DNA of 64,000 bases from Brachyspira pilosicoli (GTDB lineage: Bacteria; Spirochaetota; Brachyspiria; Brachyspirales; Brachyspiraceae), in the NCBI RefSeq assembly GCF_036997485.1, contig NZ_JAWLPU010000001.1:310001-374000 (forward strand), written 5' to 3'. The position numbers and the translations under genes are program-made. Each line of letters begins with the position of its first letter. Position 1 is the first letter of the stretch. The notes beneath the pieces were generated by a model, which did no database searches, had not been told where the DNA came from, and saw only the letters and a list, made by a program, of their open reading frames with translations. This document shows, piece by piece, positions 11,268 to 19,950 of this stretch.

Positions 11268-13193
11268 TTATTTCTTATCCTTGCTTACAGAGTACTTATA
11301 AATCCAAGCAGCAAATAGTATAAATATTATAAATGTAATAGCATTGCTTTGAGGAACAATTTTAGAACCAAAGTTAATAGCAATATTCAAAGCAGCCATA
11401 ACACCTATAAATATACCAGTTATAGCATCACCTGCAACTAAACCAGAAGCAAGCAATATTCCTTTTTCAACAGCCTCTGTTTTTTCTTCTTCTTTATCTT
11501 TAAACTTCATTTCAACTAATTTTCTTACTATACCGCCAATAAATATAGTAGTAGTTAAAGTAATAGGCAAATATAAACCTAAAGCCACAGGAAGTATAGG
11601 AAGTTTAGCCAAAGCACAAAATACTGCAATAGAAGCTCCAATTATAACCAAAGTCCAAGGCAACTGAGCAGTCATAATACCTTCAACTATAAGTTTCATC
11701 AAAGTAGCCTGAGGAGCAGGAACAGCCTCACTGCCTATACCATAAGCAGTTTGCATAAGTATAACAGTAGCAGCAGCACCAACAGAAGATACACAAAGAG
11801 CTATAAACATACCAATTTGTATATTCTTAGGAGAACCGCCAATTATAAAAGTAGATTTCAAAGATTGAGCAACACCACCTGCAGTAGCAGTAGATACACA
11901 TACAACACCGCAAACAACAAGCGACATTCTAATACCCTCTTCACCGATATTGCCTGTTAATTTGAAAGCAGTAGCAACAATTAAAAGAGTAGCAATAGTC
12001 ATACCAGAAACAGGGTTGTTACTTGCACCAATAACTCCAACCATTCTTGCAGATACAACAGCAAAGAAGAAACAAAATACTACAGCCAATATACCGCCTA
12101 ATATTCCTCCTCCAATTATAGGAACAAGCCAAGTAGCTAAAAAGCCAAATATAGCAGCAGTAATAAGCCATATTATAGGAGCATCTTGATTGATTCTGTC
12201 ATGATTATCATTAGCACCCTTCTCACCCATACCAGCTATAGATTTTTTGAAAGAATCTATAATTGTAGGAAGAGATTTAGCTAAAGAAATAAAACCTCCC
12301 ATAGCAACAGCACCAGCACCAATATATCTTATATAACTTCCCCAAACTTCCTGAGCAGACATTTCTGATATCAAAGTAGTAGAAGGAAATATTGGAGTAT
12401 TAATTAAACTTCCAAAATATTTAATGATAGGTATAAGACCAAGCCAAGCTACTATACCGCCTGCAAACATTAATGATGAAGTTTCAAGTCCAATAATAAA
12501 ACCAACTCCAAGAAGTGAAGCTAAAGTATCAACTCCAAGCATAGTTTTTTCATAAGGCTTAATTATATAAGTAGCACTCTCTTTCCAAAAACCAAATCCG
12601 CCAGATAAAAGTTTGTATCCAACACCAGCAATAATACCAGTAATCATATACTTAAAACCTTTACCGCCCTCAGAACCTATTACCAACACTTCAGCCTGAG
12701 CCATAGCTTCAGGATAAACCAAAGAACCATGCTCTTCTACTATCAAATATTTTCTTACAGGTGTAATGAAAAAACAACCCATAAATCCGCCGATAATAGT
12801 AACAATTATTACGGTAAATATTGAAAGCCCCATACCAAACAATATTAAAGCAGGCAAAATAAATATTATACCGCCCGCAATAGATTCACCAACTGCAGTA
12901 AGTGATGCTGCAAAGTTAGCTTCTAATATGTTATTTCTTTTAAACAAAGCTTTAAACACACCAGTAGCAAGTATAGCACCAGGTATACCAGCAGATATTG
13001 TAAGACCTACTTTCAATCCTAAATAAGTGTTAGCAGCTGCAAAAACTATAGCCAATATAACACCAAGTATTATAGAGTACCCTGTCATCTCTGGCATCAC
13101 AGTAGTAGCAGGTATAAAAGGCACATAATCTTCACCCTTTATTCCTCCATAAGCATTTTTTGATAGCTTTCTAGCCTCTTCTTTAATAGACAT
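11268..13193 (-). CDS. OPT family oligopeptide transporter
   Basis: A 641-residue inner-membrane protein with some 14-16 hydrophobic segments. Family features include the N-terminal VPFIPATTVMPEMTG, AAANTYLGLKVGLTISAGIP, NNILEANFAASLTAVGES near residue 90, and VGASNNPVSGMTIATL-like sequence (here VIGASNNPVSGMT). OPT transporters are secondary carriers that move peptides or metal chelates with protons. The ATG follows GGGAGAG. It lies 63 bases downstream of the pepD stop codon on the same strand, so uptake of peptides and their hydrolysis may be coexpressed. Confidence 0.9.
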   Translation of the reverse strand: MSIKEEARKLSKNAYGGIKGEDYVPFIPATTVMPEMTGYSIILGVILAIVFAAANTYLGLKVGLTISAGIPGAILATGVFKALFKRNNILEANFAASLTAVGESIAGGIIFILPALILFGMGLSIFTVIIVTIIGGFMGCFFITPVRKYLIVEEHGSLVYPEAMAQAEVLVIGSEGGKGFKYMITGIIAGVGYKLLSGGFGFWKESATYIIKPYEKTMLGVDTLASLLGVGFIIGLETSSLMFAGGIVAWLGLIPIIKYFGSLINTPIFPSTTLISEMSAQEVWGSYIRYIGAGAVAMGGFISLAKSLPTIIDSFKKSIAGMGEKGANDNHDRINQDAPIIWLITAAIFGFLATWLVPIIGGGILGGILAVVFCFFFAVVSARMVGVIGASNNPVSGMTIATLLIVATAFKLTGNIGEEGIRMSLVVCGVVCVSTATAGGVAQSLKSTFIIGGSPKNIQIGMFIALCVSSVGAAATVILMQTAYGIGSEAVPAPQATLMKLIVEGIMTAQLPWTLVIIGASIAVFCALAKLPILPVALGLYLPITLTTTIFIGGIVRKLVEMKFKDKEEEKTEAVEKGILLASGLVAGDAITGIFIGVMAALNIAINFGSKIVPQSNAITFIIFILFAAWIYKYSVSKDKK

Positions 13194-13256
13194 TAATATT
13201 TCTCTCCCTATTATTTAATATTTTTATTTAACTATTTTTATATTTAAGCATTTTGT

Positions 13257-14696
13257 TTAAGCAATACTTATAACAAGCTCTTTCAAGAATCTCCACATTC
13301 TATCAACAGAAGATATACTCAAATGTTCAGCAGGTGTATGTACATCTTTAATATCTGGACCTATGCTTATCATATCAACATCAGGTAAAGGCTTTTTAAG
13401 TATTCCGCATTCTAATCCTGCATGTATAGCCTCTATTTTTGCATCTTTTCCTGTAACCTTCTTATAAACATTCAATGCTATATCTTTTACTTTTGAATTA
13501 GCATCATATTCCCAAGCAGGATAACCATTAGACATTTGGAAAGAAGCTTTTGTCATATTAGCAGCAGATTCTATCTTTAAAGCTATCTCTTTTGATGAGC
13601 TTTCTACAGAACTTCTTACTGATATAGTAAATCTTAATTTTCCATCTTCTTCTTTTAATACACCATTGTTACAGCTAGTCTGAACTAAACCTTCTATATC
13701 TTTACTCATATAAGCAACACCATCTGGTACAAGCATCATAAAGTTAATAACATTATCGCTCAATTCCTTAGTAAAGCTCTCTTTAACATCTGAAGCTTCT
13801 GAAACATTTATAACCATATCAGGGTCTTCTACTCTATATTCATTTTTTATGTTTTTAGCAACTTCTTCTAAAGTCTTTTTTACTTTATTGATATCTTTAG
13901 TAACTACAATAGCATCTGCATGTTTTGCTATAGCATTATGCTTAGCACCGCCCTCTATATGTGATATAACAACATCATCTCTCACAGCATACAATAATCT
14001 TCCAAGCAATTTTATAGCATTAGCTCTTTGTTTTATAATCTCTATTCCAGAATGTCCTCCTTTAAGTCCTGATACTTCTATTTTTAAAGCTTTTCCTTCT
14101 GCTTTTTCTTTTTTAATATCAAAATCTGTTAAAGTGTTCATTCCGCCAGCACAGCTTACCAAAAATATTCCCTCTTCTTCTCCGTCTATATTAATCATAG
14201 TTTTACCGTCTATATGCTCACCAGTAATAGCAATAGCTCCGTCCATACCAGTTTCTTCTGCTGTAGTAGCTAGTAATTCTATAGGAGGGTGAGGCAAATC
14301 TTTAGAATCAAGCAATGCCATACCCATAGCTATAGCAATACCGTCATCGCCTCCAAGTGTTGTATTATTAGCTCTTAATATATCACCCTCTACTATCATC
14401 TCTATAGGATCTTTTCTAAAATCATGCTTAGAGTCTTTTGTTTTCTCGCACACCATATCAACATGGCCTTGTATTATTACTGCAGGCTTATTCTCATAAC
14501 CGCTTGTACCTTTTTTCTTTATAATTACATTCATAGCACTATCTTGATATACTTCCAAATTTCTATCTTTAGCAAACTTTACCAAAAAATCACTAATCTC
14601 TTTTTCATGTCCTGATTCTCTTGGGATTTTATTTATCTCATTAAACCATTTGAATACTTCTTTTGATTCCATTGAATTAAAAGCATTTAAATCCAT
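13257..14696 (-). CDS. pepD: Aminoacyl-histidine dipeptidase PepD (M20 family)
   Basis: A 479-residue cytoplasmic metallopeptidase of the PepD (Xaa-His, carnosine-type) group. Metal ligands and catalytic residues are visible: IIQGHVDMVC (His, Asp), TLGGDDGIA (bridging Asp), ATAEETGMDGA (Glu pair) and HAGLECGIL (late ligands). The GGHSGIEI dimerisation segment is present near residue 215. Length matches E. coli PepD. It probably splits dipeptides, possibly those brought in by the OPT transporter just downstream. The ATG has AAGGAG upstream. Confidence 0.93.
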   Translation of the reverse strand: MDLNAFNSMESKEVFKWFNEINKIPRESGHEKEISDFLVKFAKDRNLEVYQDSAMNVIIKKKGTSGYENKPAVIIQGHVDMVCEKTKDSKHDFRKDPIEMIVEGDILRANNTTLGGDDGIAIAMGMALLDSKDLPHPPIELLATTAEETGMDGAIAITGEHIDGKTMINIDGEEEGIFLVSCAGGMNTLTDFDIKKEKAEGKALKIEVSGLKGGHSGIEIIKQRANAIKLLGRLLYAVRDDVVISHIEGGAKHNAIAKHADAIVVTKDINKVKKTLEEVAKNIKNEYRVEDPDMVINVSEASDVKESFTKELSDNVINFMMLVPDGVAYMSKDIEGLVQTSCNNGVLKEEDGKLRFTISVRSSVESSSKEIALKIESAANMTKASFQMSNGYPAWEYDANSKVKDIALNVYKKVTGKDAKIEAIHAGLECGILKKPLPDVDMISIGPDIKDVHTPAEHLSISSVDRMWRFLKELVISIA

Positions 14697-14859
14697 AGTA
14701 TTTTACTCCTTAAAATAATATAAATTATTTTTCTTATTTTGTACTTCTATTAGTATAATAAATAATATAAAAATTGTCAAAAAAAACTAATAATATATCA
14801 AAGATTTTGATTTTATGTAACTTCAAGTAGTAATATATTTCACACATGTTTTATTTTAA

Positions 14860-15175
14860 AAATTTCACTCACCTACCCTATATGATTTTTGTTTTTTATT
14901 ATAGTATAAGAATCATATTTCTTTTTGCTTATACTTTAATTTTGCCCCCAAATTTTTTTAAATTTGCAATTTTCTCCACGCACGGTTGGATAAATAAAAT
15001 ATATAAATAACTTTAAAATTTAACTTCTATTACATTTATAAATTTATTTACCGTGCGTAAATATAGTTTAAAGCAAATAAAAGTTTGGGCGGGGGCTAAA
15101 ATTTCTAATTAAGCAATAAATATAATTACAGCTTACTTTATAAAAATACTTCAAAAAACATAAAGGGCGGGGCTG
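14860..15175. repeat. Second dispersed intergenic family, copy 2
   Basis: The gap between pepD and the aldolase gene holds no gene. Its core is an inverted repeat: ACGCACGGT at 14978-14986 and ACCGTGCGT at 15050-15058, extended by ATAAATAAA and TTTATTTA on the inner side, around an AT-rich loop. Flanking G/C boxes are CACCTACCCTATATGA (near 14871), TTTGCCCCCAAA (near 14942), TTTGGGCGGGGGC (near 15086) and AGGGCGGGGCTG (near 15163). The same boxes recur at 58045-58262. Confidence 0.55.
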
Positions 15176-15216
15176 TATATGAAATTTTTACTTAAATATA
15201 AAAAGCATATATTTAC

Positions 15217-15245
15217 TTGAAAAATTATTATTTTTGTTATATCAT
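15217..15245 (+). promoter_or_regulatory. Predicted sigma-70 promoter of the aldolase gene
   Basis: TTGAAA (15217-15222) and TATCAT (15240-15245) are separated by 17 bases, 30 bases before the start codon, which itself has GGAG upstream. Confidence 0.55.
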
Positions 15246-15275
15246 TAAAATATATTTTATTAATTGGAGTGAAAT

Positions 15276-16238
15276 ATGGTTAAATTTGCCGACTTAGGTC
15301 TTGTAAACAGCAGAGACCTCTTTAAAAAAGCTATTAACGGCGGTTATGCTATTCCAGCATTTAACTTTAATAATATGGAACAACTTCAGGCTATAGTACA
15401 GGCTTGTGTAGAAACTAAAAGCCCTGTTATTATTCAAGTATCTTCTGGTGCAAGAAAATATGCTAATCAAACATTATTAAGATATATGGCTCAAGGAGCT
15501 GTGGAATATGCTAAAGAATTAGGTGTTAATGTACCTATAGTGTTACACCTTGACCATGGTGATAGCTTAGAACTTTGTAAAAGCTGTATTGAATATGGTT
15601 TTTCTTCTGTTATGATAGACGGAAGCCATTATGATTACAACAAAAACGTAGAAATTACTAGAAGCGTTGTTGAGTATGCTCATAAATATGATGTTACTGT
15701 TGAAGGAGAATTGGGCGTACTTGCTGGTGTAGAAGATGATGTTGTTGCTGAACATCATACTTATACTCAGCCTGAAGAAGTAGAAGATTTCGTTAAAAAA
15801 ACAGGTGTTGATTCACTTGCTATATCTATTGGTACTAGTCATGGTGCTTATAAATTCAAACCAGGTCAAAACCCTCAAATAAGATTAGACATTCTTAAAG
15901 AAATTGAGAAAAAAATTCCAGGATTTCCTATCGTACTTCATGGTTCTTCAAGCGTACCTCAAGAATATGTTAAAATAATTAATGAAAATGGCGGTAAACT
16001 TGATGATGCTATAGGTATTCCTGAAGAGCAATTAAGAGAAGCTTCTAAGAGTGCAGTTTGTAAAATCAATATAGACAGCGATTCAAGACTTGCTATGACT
16101 GCTGCTATTAGAAAAGTATTCCATGATGACCCTAAAGAATTTGACCCTCGTAAATATTTAGGACCTGCTCGTGATGAAATGAAAAAACTTTATATTCATA
16201 AAATAATGAATGTATTAGGTTCAAATGGTAAAATATAA
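15276..16238 (+). CDS. fba: Class II fructose-bisphosphate aldolase
   Basis: A 320-residue zinc-dependent aldolase that interconverts fructose 1,6-bisphosphate with dihydroxyacetone phosphate and glyceraldehyde 3-phosphate in glycolysis. The active-site segment VLHLDHGDS (H91, D93, H94) carries the catalytic Asp and a zinc His. EGELGVLAG, SIGTSHGAYKFKPGQ and VLHGSSSVP complete the metal and phosphate sites. It groups with the roughly 310-330-residue type rather than the 360-residue E. coli FbaA type, judged by length. A strong promoter-like sequence precedes it, and a 30-codon basic gene follows after 24 bases before a terminator. Confidence 0.95.
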   Translation: MVKFADLGLVNSRDLFKKAINGGYAIPAFNFNNMEQLQAIVQACVETKSPVIIQVSSGARKYANQTLLRYMAQGAVEYAKELGVNVPIVLHLDHGDSLELCKSCIEYGFSSVMIDGSHYDYNKNVEITRSVVEYAHKYDVTVEGELGVLAGVEDDVVAEHHTYTQPEEVEDFVKKTGVDSLAISIGTSHGAYKFKPGQNPQIRLDILKEIEKKIPGFPIVLHGSSSVPQEYVKIINENGGKLDDAIGIPEEQLREASKSAVCKINIDSDSRLAMTAAIRKVFHDDPKEFDPRKYLGPARDEMKKLYIHKIMNVLGSNGKI

Positions 16239-16262
16239 TAAAAATTAAAGGAGATATATACT

Positions 16263-16355
16263 GTGGGAAAACAACATAGAAAAGTAGTGAAACGCAAAAG
16301 AGCTTTAAGAAGAATCAAAAGACAAAAAGATGCTCTTAATGCTAAAGCTAAATAA
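16263..16355 (+). CDS. Small highly basic protein (30 residues)
   Basis: A GTG start with AAAGGAG eight bases upstream opens a 30-residue frame: MGKQHRKVVKRKRALRRIKR then QKDALNAKAK. Fifteen of the 30 residues are Lys, Arg or His. A good ribosome binding site, the position between the aldolase stop codon and a perfect terminator, and no other frame in that space argue it is real. Size and composition recall small ribosome-bound proteins such as bS22/bL38-type proteins, but I cannot align it to one. It would be cotranscribed with fba. Confidence 0.65.
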   Translation: MGKQHRKVVKRKRALRRIKRQKDALNAKAK

Positions 16356-16365
16356 ACAAGATTTT

Positions 16366-16404
16366 TTAAGGGTGTAAGTTTTTTCTTATACCCTTAATTT
16401 TTTA
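16366..16404 (+). terminator. Strong intrinsic terminator after fba and the small basic gene
   Basis: A 13-base stem, TTAAGGGTGTAAG with CTTATACCCTTAA, around a T loop, followed by seven T. One G-T pair is present. Confidence 0.85.
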
Positions 16405-16479
16405 GTCATTGCTAATAAATCATTAGTAAAATAAATGTATTTAATAAATACAATATTTAAAAATTATTAGGGTAGAAAA

Positions 16480-17388
16480 ATGAAAAAAATTATTATATCA
16501 ATATTAACAATATTTTTTGCAATCTCTTGCGCTAATCAAAACAATATTAATAATAAATCACCTCTTGCAATTCAAACAGACTTTGGAAGAAAGGACAATG
16601 CTGTAGCAAGTATGTATGGTGTTGCTCTTAGTGTAGATAAAGATTTAAAAGTTTATGACCTTACACATGAAATACCTGCATACAATATATGGGAGGCTGC
16701 TTTAAGACTTGACCAAACTGCAAGGTATTGGCCTGAAGGTACTGTATTTGTTAGTGTGGTAGACCCTGGTGTTGGTACTGATAGAAAATCAGTTGTGATG
16801 AAGACTAAAAATAATTATTACTTTGTTACTCCAGATAATGGTACTTTAACTTTTGTTGCAGAGTCTTTAGGTGTAGAAGAAGTAAGAGAAATTGATGAGG
16901 CTAAAAATAGACTCACAAACTCACAGGAATCATACACTTTCCATGGAAGAGACGTTTATGTTTATACTGGGGCTAAACTTGCTTCTAAGCAAATTACTTT
17001 TGAAGAGGTTGGTCAATCTTTAGGAACTAATATAACAAAAATTGAATATCAAAAAGCTAAATATGAGAATGGAGTTTTTTATGCTAATATACCTGTACTT
17101 GATATTCAATATGGCAATGTATGGTCATCACTTCCTCGTAAATTAATGCTTGATAATGGAATTAATATGGGCGATACTCTCAATATAAAAATATATAATT
17201 ATACTGAGCTTGTATGGACTGGTGATGTTAAGCTTGTAAATACTTTCGGTGATGTACCTGAAAACGAAAATATGGCTTATTTTAATTCTGAGCTTAATTT
17301 TTCTGTAGCTGTTAATATGGGTAATTTCTCTGAAAGATATAAAGTATACAGCGGACCTAATTGGAGTATGGAAATTACAAAAAAATAA
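16480..17388 (+). CDS. SAM hydroxide adenosyltransferase (DUF62) family lipoprotein
   Basis: A 302-residue protein. After a signal peptide with Cys17 (FFAISC) the sequence matches the SAM hydrolase / fluorinase-like family: TDFGRKDNAVASMYG, YDLTHEIPAYNIWEA, SVVDPGVGTDRKS, VTPDNGTLTFV and YTFHGRDVY. Characterised relatives split S-adenosylmethionine to adenosine and methionine. Those enzymes are usually cytoplasmic, so a lipobox-bearing exported form is unusual; its substrate outside the cytoplasm is unclear. The start is an ATG preceded by TTAGGG. It is flanked by terminators on both sides, so it is probably monocistronic. Confidence 0.85.
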   Translation: MKKIIISILTIFFAISCANQNNINNKSPLAIQTDFGRKDNAVASMYGVALSVDKDLKVYDLTHEIPAYNIWEAALRLDQTARYWPEGTVFVSVVDPGVGTDRKSVVMKTKNNYYFVTPDNGTLTFVAESLGVEEVREIDEAKNRLTNSQESYTFHGRDVYVYTGAKLASKQITFEEVGQSLGTNITKIEYQKAKYENGVFYANIPVLDIQYGNVWSSLPRKLMLDNGINMGDTLNIKIYNYTELVWTGDVKLVNTFGDVPENENMAYFNSELNFSVAVNMGNFSERYKVYSGPNWSMEITKK

Positions 17389-17395
17389 TAAAATA

Positions 17396-17446
17396 ATAAA
17401 TTATAATGATGGGTTTTACAAAAAGCCCATTATTATAATTTATACT
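17396..17446 (+). terminator. Hairpin terminator after the SAM hydrolase homologue
   Basis: ATAAATTATAATGATGGG pairs with CCCATTATTATAATTTAT, one mismatch, around a TTTTACAAAAAG loop. The long AT-rich stem lacks a clear T tail, but the position right after a stop codon supports a terminator. Confidence 0.6.
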
Positions 17447-17581
17447 AATATAAATATGACAAAAATAGAACAATATCTCTTGAATACAAACAAAATAAAA
17501 TTTTTCGATACTATTCACTGTGATAAAAATAAAAAGATAATAATAAAAAATAAGCATCTCAAAAAAACTAATGGAGCACAG

Positions 17582-18166
17582 ATGGAAATACAAAATGCAG
17601 AAATAAAAAATGAAGAGTTAAAAAAATTATATCAAACTATAACTAAATGCATGAAATGCGAAGCTTTATGCAATAGCCGTAAAAATGTTGTATTTGGAAG
17701 GGGTGACGAAAAACCTGATATAGTATTTGTAGGAGAAGCTCCTGGTGCTGATGAGGATAGATTAGGTTTTCCATTTGTAGGGAGAGCTGGTAAATTATTA
17801 GATAAGTGGATTGAGAAGCTAAACATTTCTAACTACTATATTATGAATGCTTTAAAATGCCGTCCGCCTGAAAACAGAGACCCGCTTTTAGAAGAAAAAG
17901 ATAATTGCAGAGCGTTCTTTACAAAACAACTTGAAATATTGAACCCTAAAATTATATGTGCATTGGGTAGACATGGATTTTCTAACCTTGTAGATTTTGA
18001 TTTGAAAACTCCTTTTGGGAAGGTTAGAAACAATATTCATTATTATAATAACATACCTGTAATTGCAACATATCACCCTGCATATATATTAAGAAATCAA
18101 AAAGAAGAAATAAAAGTAATAGAAGATTTAGAGTTTATGATAAGGGAATTAGAAAAATTAAAATAA
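17582..18166 (+). CDS. udg: Type 4 uracil-DNA glycosylase
   Basis: A DNA repair enzyme that removes uracil from DNA. From ATG 17582 it has 194 residues; this start has GGAG nine bases upstream, whereas an in-frame ATG at 17456 lacks one and would add an unrelated Asn/Lys-rich tail. CMKCEALC near the N-terminus and later cysteines (LKCRPPENR, KDNCRAF) fit the 4Fe-4S cluster of family 4. GEAPGADEDRLGFPFVGRAG is the uracil-site signature, and ATYHPAYILRN the C-terminal motif. Its neighbours are unrelated, and the ankyrin gene starts 25 bases later, so they may share a transcript. Confidence 0.92.
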   Translation: MEIQNAEIKNEELKKLYQTITKCMKCEALCNSRKNVVFGRGDEKPDIVFVGEAPGADEDRLGFPFVGRAGKLLDKWIEKLNISNYYIMNALKCRPPENRDPLLEEKDNCRAFFTKQLEILNPKIICALGRHGFSNLVDFDLKTPFGKVRNNIHYYNNIPVIATYHPAYILRNQKEEIKVIEDLEFMIRELEKLK

Positions 18167-18191
18167 AACTCTTTATTATTAGGAAACAAAT

Positions 18192-19028
18192 TTGAAAAGA
18201 ATAATATTATTATTTTGTTTAAGTGCTTGTTTATACGCTCAAGAATTTGATTATCTCTTGCCTGATGATTTTTACACAAATGAATATAAAGAATACTACA
18301 CCAATGATAAAGAAGAGCATATAGAAAACAAAAAAACAAACACTCCCACAAAACCAACTATATTTGACTATATAAACCCTTCATACAAAATAAAAGATAC
18401 AATAATAACCCTGCAAGACTATCTCAATAAAGGCGGAGATATTAATGCTACAAACACAAACGGCAATACTATTTTAATGCAAGCTTCTGCAATAGGATAT
18501 TATGATTTAGTTGACTATATAATAGATAAAAAAGCAGAAATAAATACTACAAACTCAAATGGTGAAAATGCTTTAATACTATCAGCAGATTATCCATATA
18601 TATTAAATCTTCTAATAGAAAATAATGCAGATGTAAATGCTATAGACAATAAAGGAAAAACAGCTCTTCTTACTGCTGCCGAAAAAGGCAATATTATGTC
18701 TGTGCAGTTATTAATCAAAGAAAAAAGCAATATTAATCAAAAAGATATTTTGGGTAAAAACATATTGATGTATGCTGTTGAAAGTGAAAATTTAGATTTG
18801 GTAAAATATTTAGTAGAGAAAGTAAAAGTGGATATTAACGAAAAAGATGATTGGGGACAAAATGCTATATTTTATGTTACAAAAATAGAAATAGCTAGAT
18901 ATTTAATTTATAATGATATAGATTATAAAAGCAGAAACTCAATTGGATTAAAAGCTCATGAAGTATTAAAATATAATAATAAAATAAATGTATCTAACTA
19001 TTTACAAAAATTATATAATGATGAATAA
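18192..19028 (+). CDS. Exported ankyrin-repeat protein
   Basis: A 278-residue protein starting at TTG with AGGAAA upstream. Residues 1-16 look like a signal peptide (RIILLFCLSACLYAQ); LSAC could also be a lipobox. Ankyrin repeats follow from about residue 85: GGDINATNTNGNTILMQASA, AEINTTNSNGENALILSA, ADVNAIDNKGKTALLTAAEK and DINEKDDWGQNAIFY, roughly five units. Ankyrin repeats mediate protein contacts; the partner is unknown. It is the first of three closely spaced plus-strand genes (ankyrin, LPP20-like, DUF4132). Confidence 0.88.
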   Translation: MKRIILLFCLSACLYAQEFDYLLPDDFYTNEYKEYYTNDKEEHIENKKTNTPTKPTIFDYINPSYKIKDTIITLQDYLNKGGDINATNTNGNTILMQASAIGYYDLVDYIIDKKAEINTTNSNGENALILSADYPYILNLLIENNADVNAIDNKGKTALLTAAEKGNIMSVQLLIKEKSNINQKDILGKNILMYAVESENLDLVKYLVEKVKVDINEKDDWGQNAIFYVTKIEIARYLIYNDIDYKSRNSIGLKAHEVLKYNNKINVSNYLQKLYNDE

Positions 19029-19091
19029 TAAAAATATCTTTAAGTATTTTTTATATAAACCGAAAATATTTGCAGTATATTGGAGAGTATA

Positions 19092-19931
19092 ATGAATATC
19101 AAAGTTATCTTATTATTTATAAGTATAAACATACTTCTATTTGCACAGTCTACTTCCAATGTTGGAGATAATAATATATTAATAAATACCGGAGTAGGAA
19201 GAGTAGATTATACAACATATACAATATATGCTGATGCTACTGCTGATATTCTCACAGATAAAGTTTTACACCCAGAGGCATTATTAATACTTCAAGAACA
19301 GGCAGAAGAAGAAACTTTTAGAACTCTTTATCAGACTTTAGGTAATATTATAGTTAATGGTGATTATACAGTTTATAACATTATAGAAGAAAATGCTAAA
19401 TTAAGAGAAGATGTTATGGACTTTGTTAATGATGCAAGACTTTTAGGCGTATCTTACCCAAGCAGAACAAGTGTTAAAGTATTAATGGCTTTAGATATTA
19501 TCACAAATCAGTTAATGTCAAACTTTATACAAAATATGAATATTTACAAACCTACACCAATAGTAACATATATTGATGCTGGAACTGATTATGACGGGCT
19601 TGTAATAGATGCCAGAGGAATAGGTTTTAAGCCTTCTCTATTTCCTACAATATATAATGAAAATGGCGATGCTATTTATGATATTGCTTATATAGACAAG
19701 CAAATTGCTTCTACTAATGGATATATAAAATATTCTACAAACTCTTTTTTAACCAATCAAATATCTACAAACATTACAGGCAAAAAACCATATAATATAG
19801 TAGCTTGGAGAACAAGAGGAAAATTTTCAAGTGATTTAGTAATAGGAAATGAAGATGCAAGCATTATATTAAGTGCCAAGAAATTAAAAGAAGCTATTAG
19901 AAATTGTAAAGTTACGGTTATAATAGACTAA
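19092..19931 (+). CDS. Exported LPP20-like protein
   Basis: A 279-residue protein started at ATG 19092, which has GGAG upstream; the in-frame TTG at 19080 overlaps that site. Signal peptide residues 1-18 end in LLFAQ. The body contains ADATADILTDKVLHPEALL, a helix with LQEQAEEETFRTLYQTLGNI, and YDGLVIDARGIGFKPSLFP followed by YNENGDAIYDIAYID. The DGLVIDARG segment with KPSLFPTIYNENG resembles a motif I associate with LPP20/FlgT-like envelope proteins, but the match is from memory. Probably periplasmic or lipid-layer associated. It starts 63 bases after the ankyrin gene. Confidence 0.6.
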   Translation: MNIKVILLFISINILLFAQSTSNVGDNNILINTGVGRVDYTTYTIYADATADILTDKVLHPEALLILQEQAEEETFRTLYQTLGNIIVNGDYTVYNIIEENAKLREDVMDFVNDARLLGVSYPSRTSVKVLMALDIITNQLMSNFIQNMNIYKPTPIVTYIDAGTDYDGLVIDARGIGFKPSLFPTIYNENGDAIYDIAYIDKQIASTNGYIKYSTNSFLTNQISTNITGKKPYNIVAWRTRGKFSSDLVIGNEDASIILSAKKLKEAIRNCKVTVIID

Positions 19932-19950
19932 TAATAAGTTGTTTAATATT

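Noticed and set aside
17456-17581. Longer N-terminus for the uracil-DNA glycosylase (start 17456)
   Set aside because: The extra 42 residues are Asn/Lys-rich, lack a ribosome site and overlap the end of the preceding terminator region, whereas ATG 17582 has GGAG upstream.
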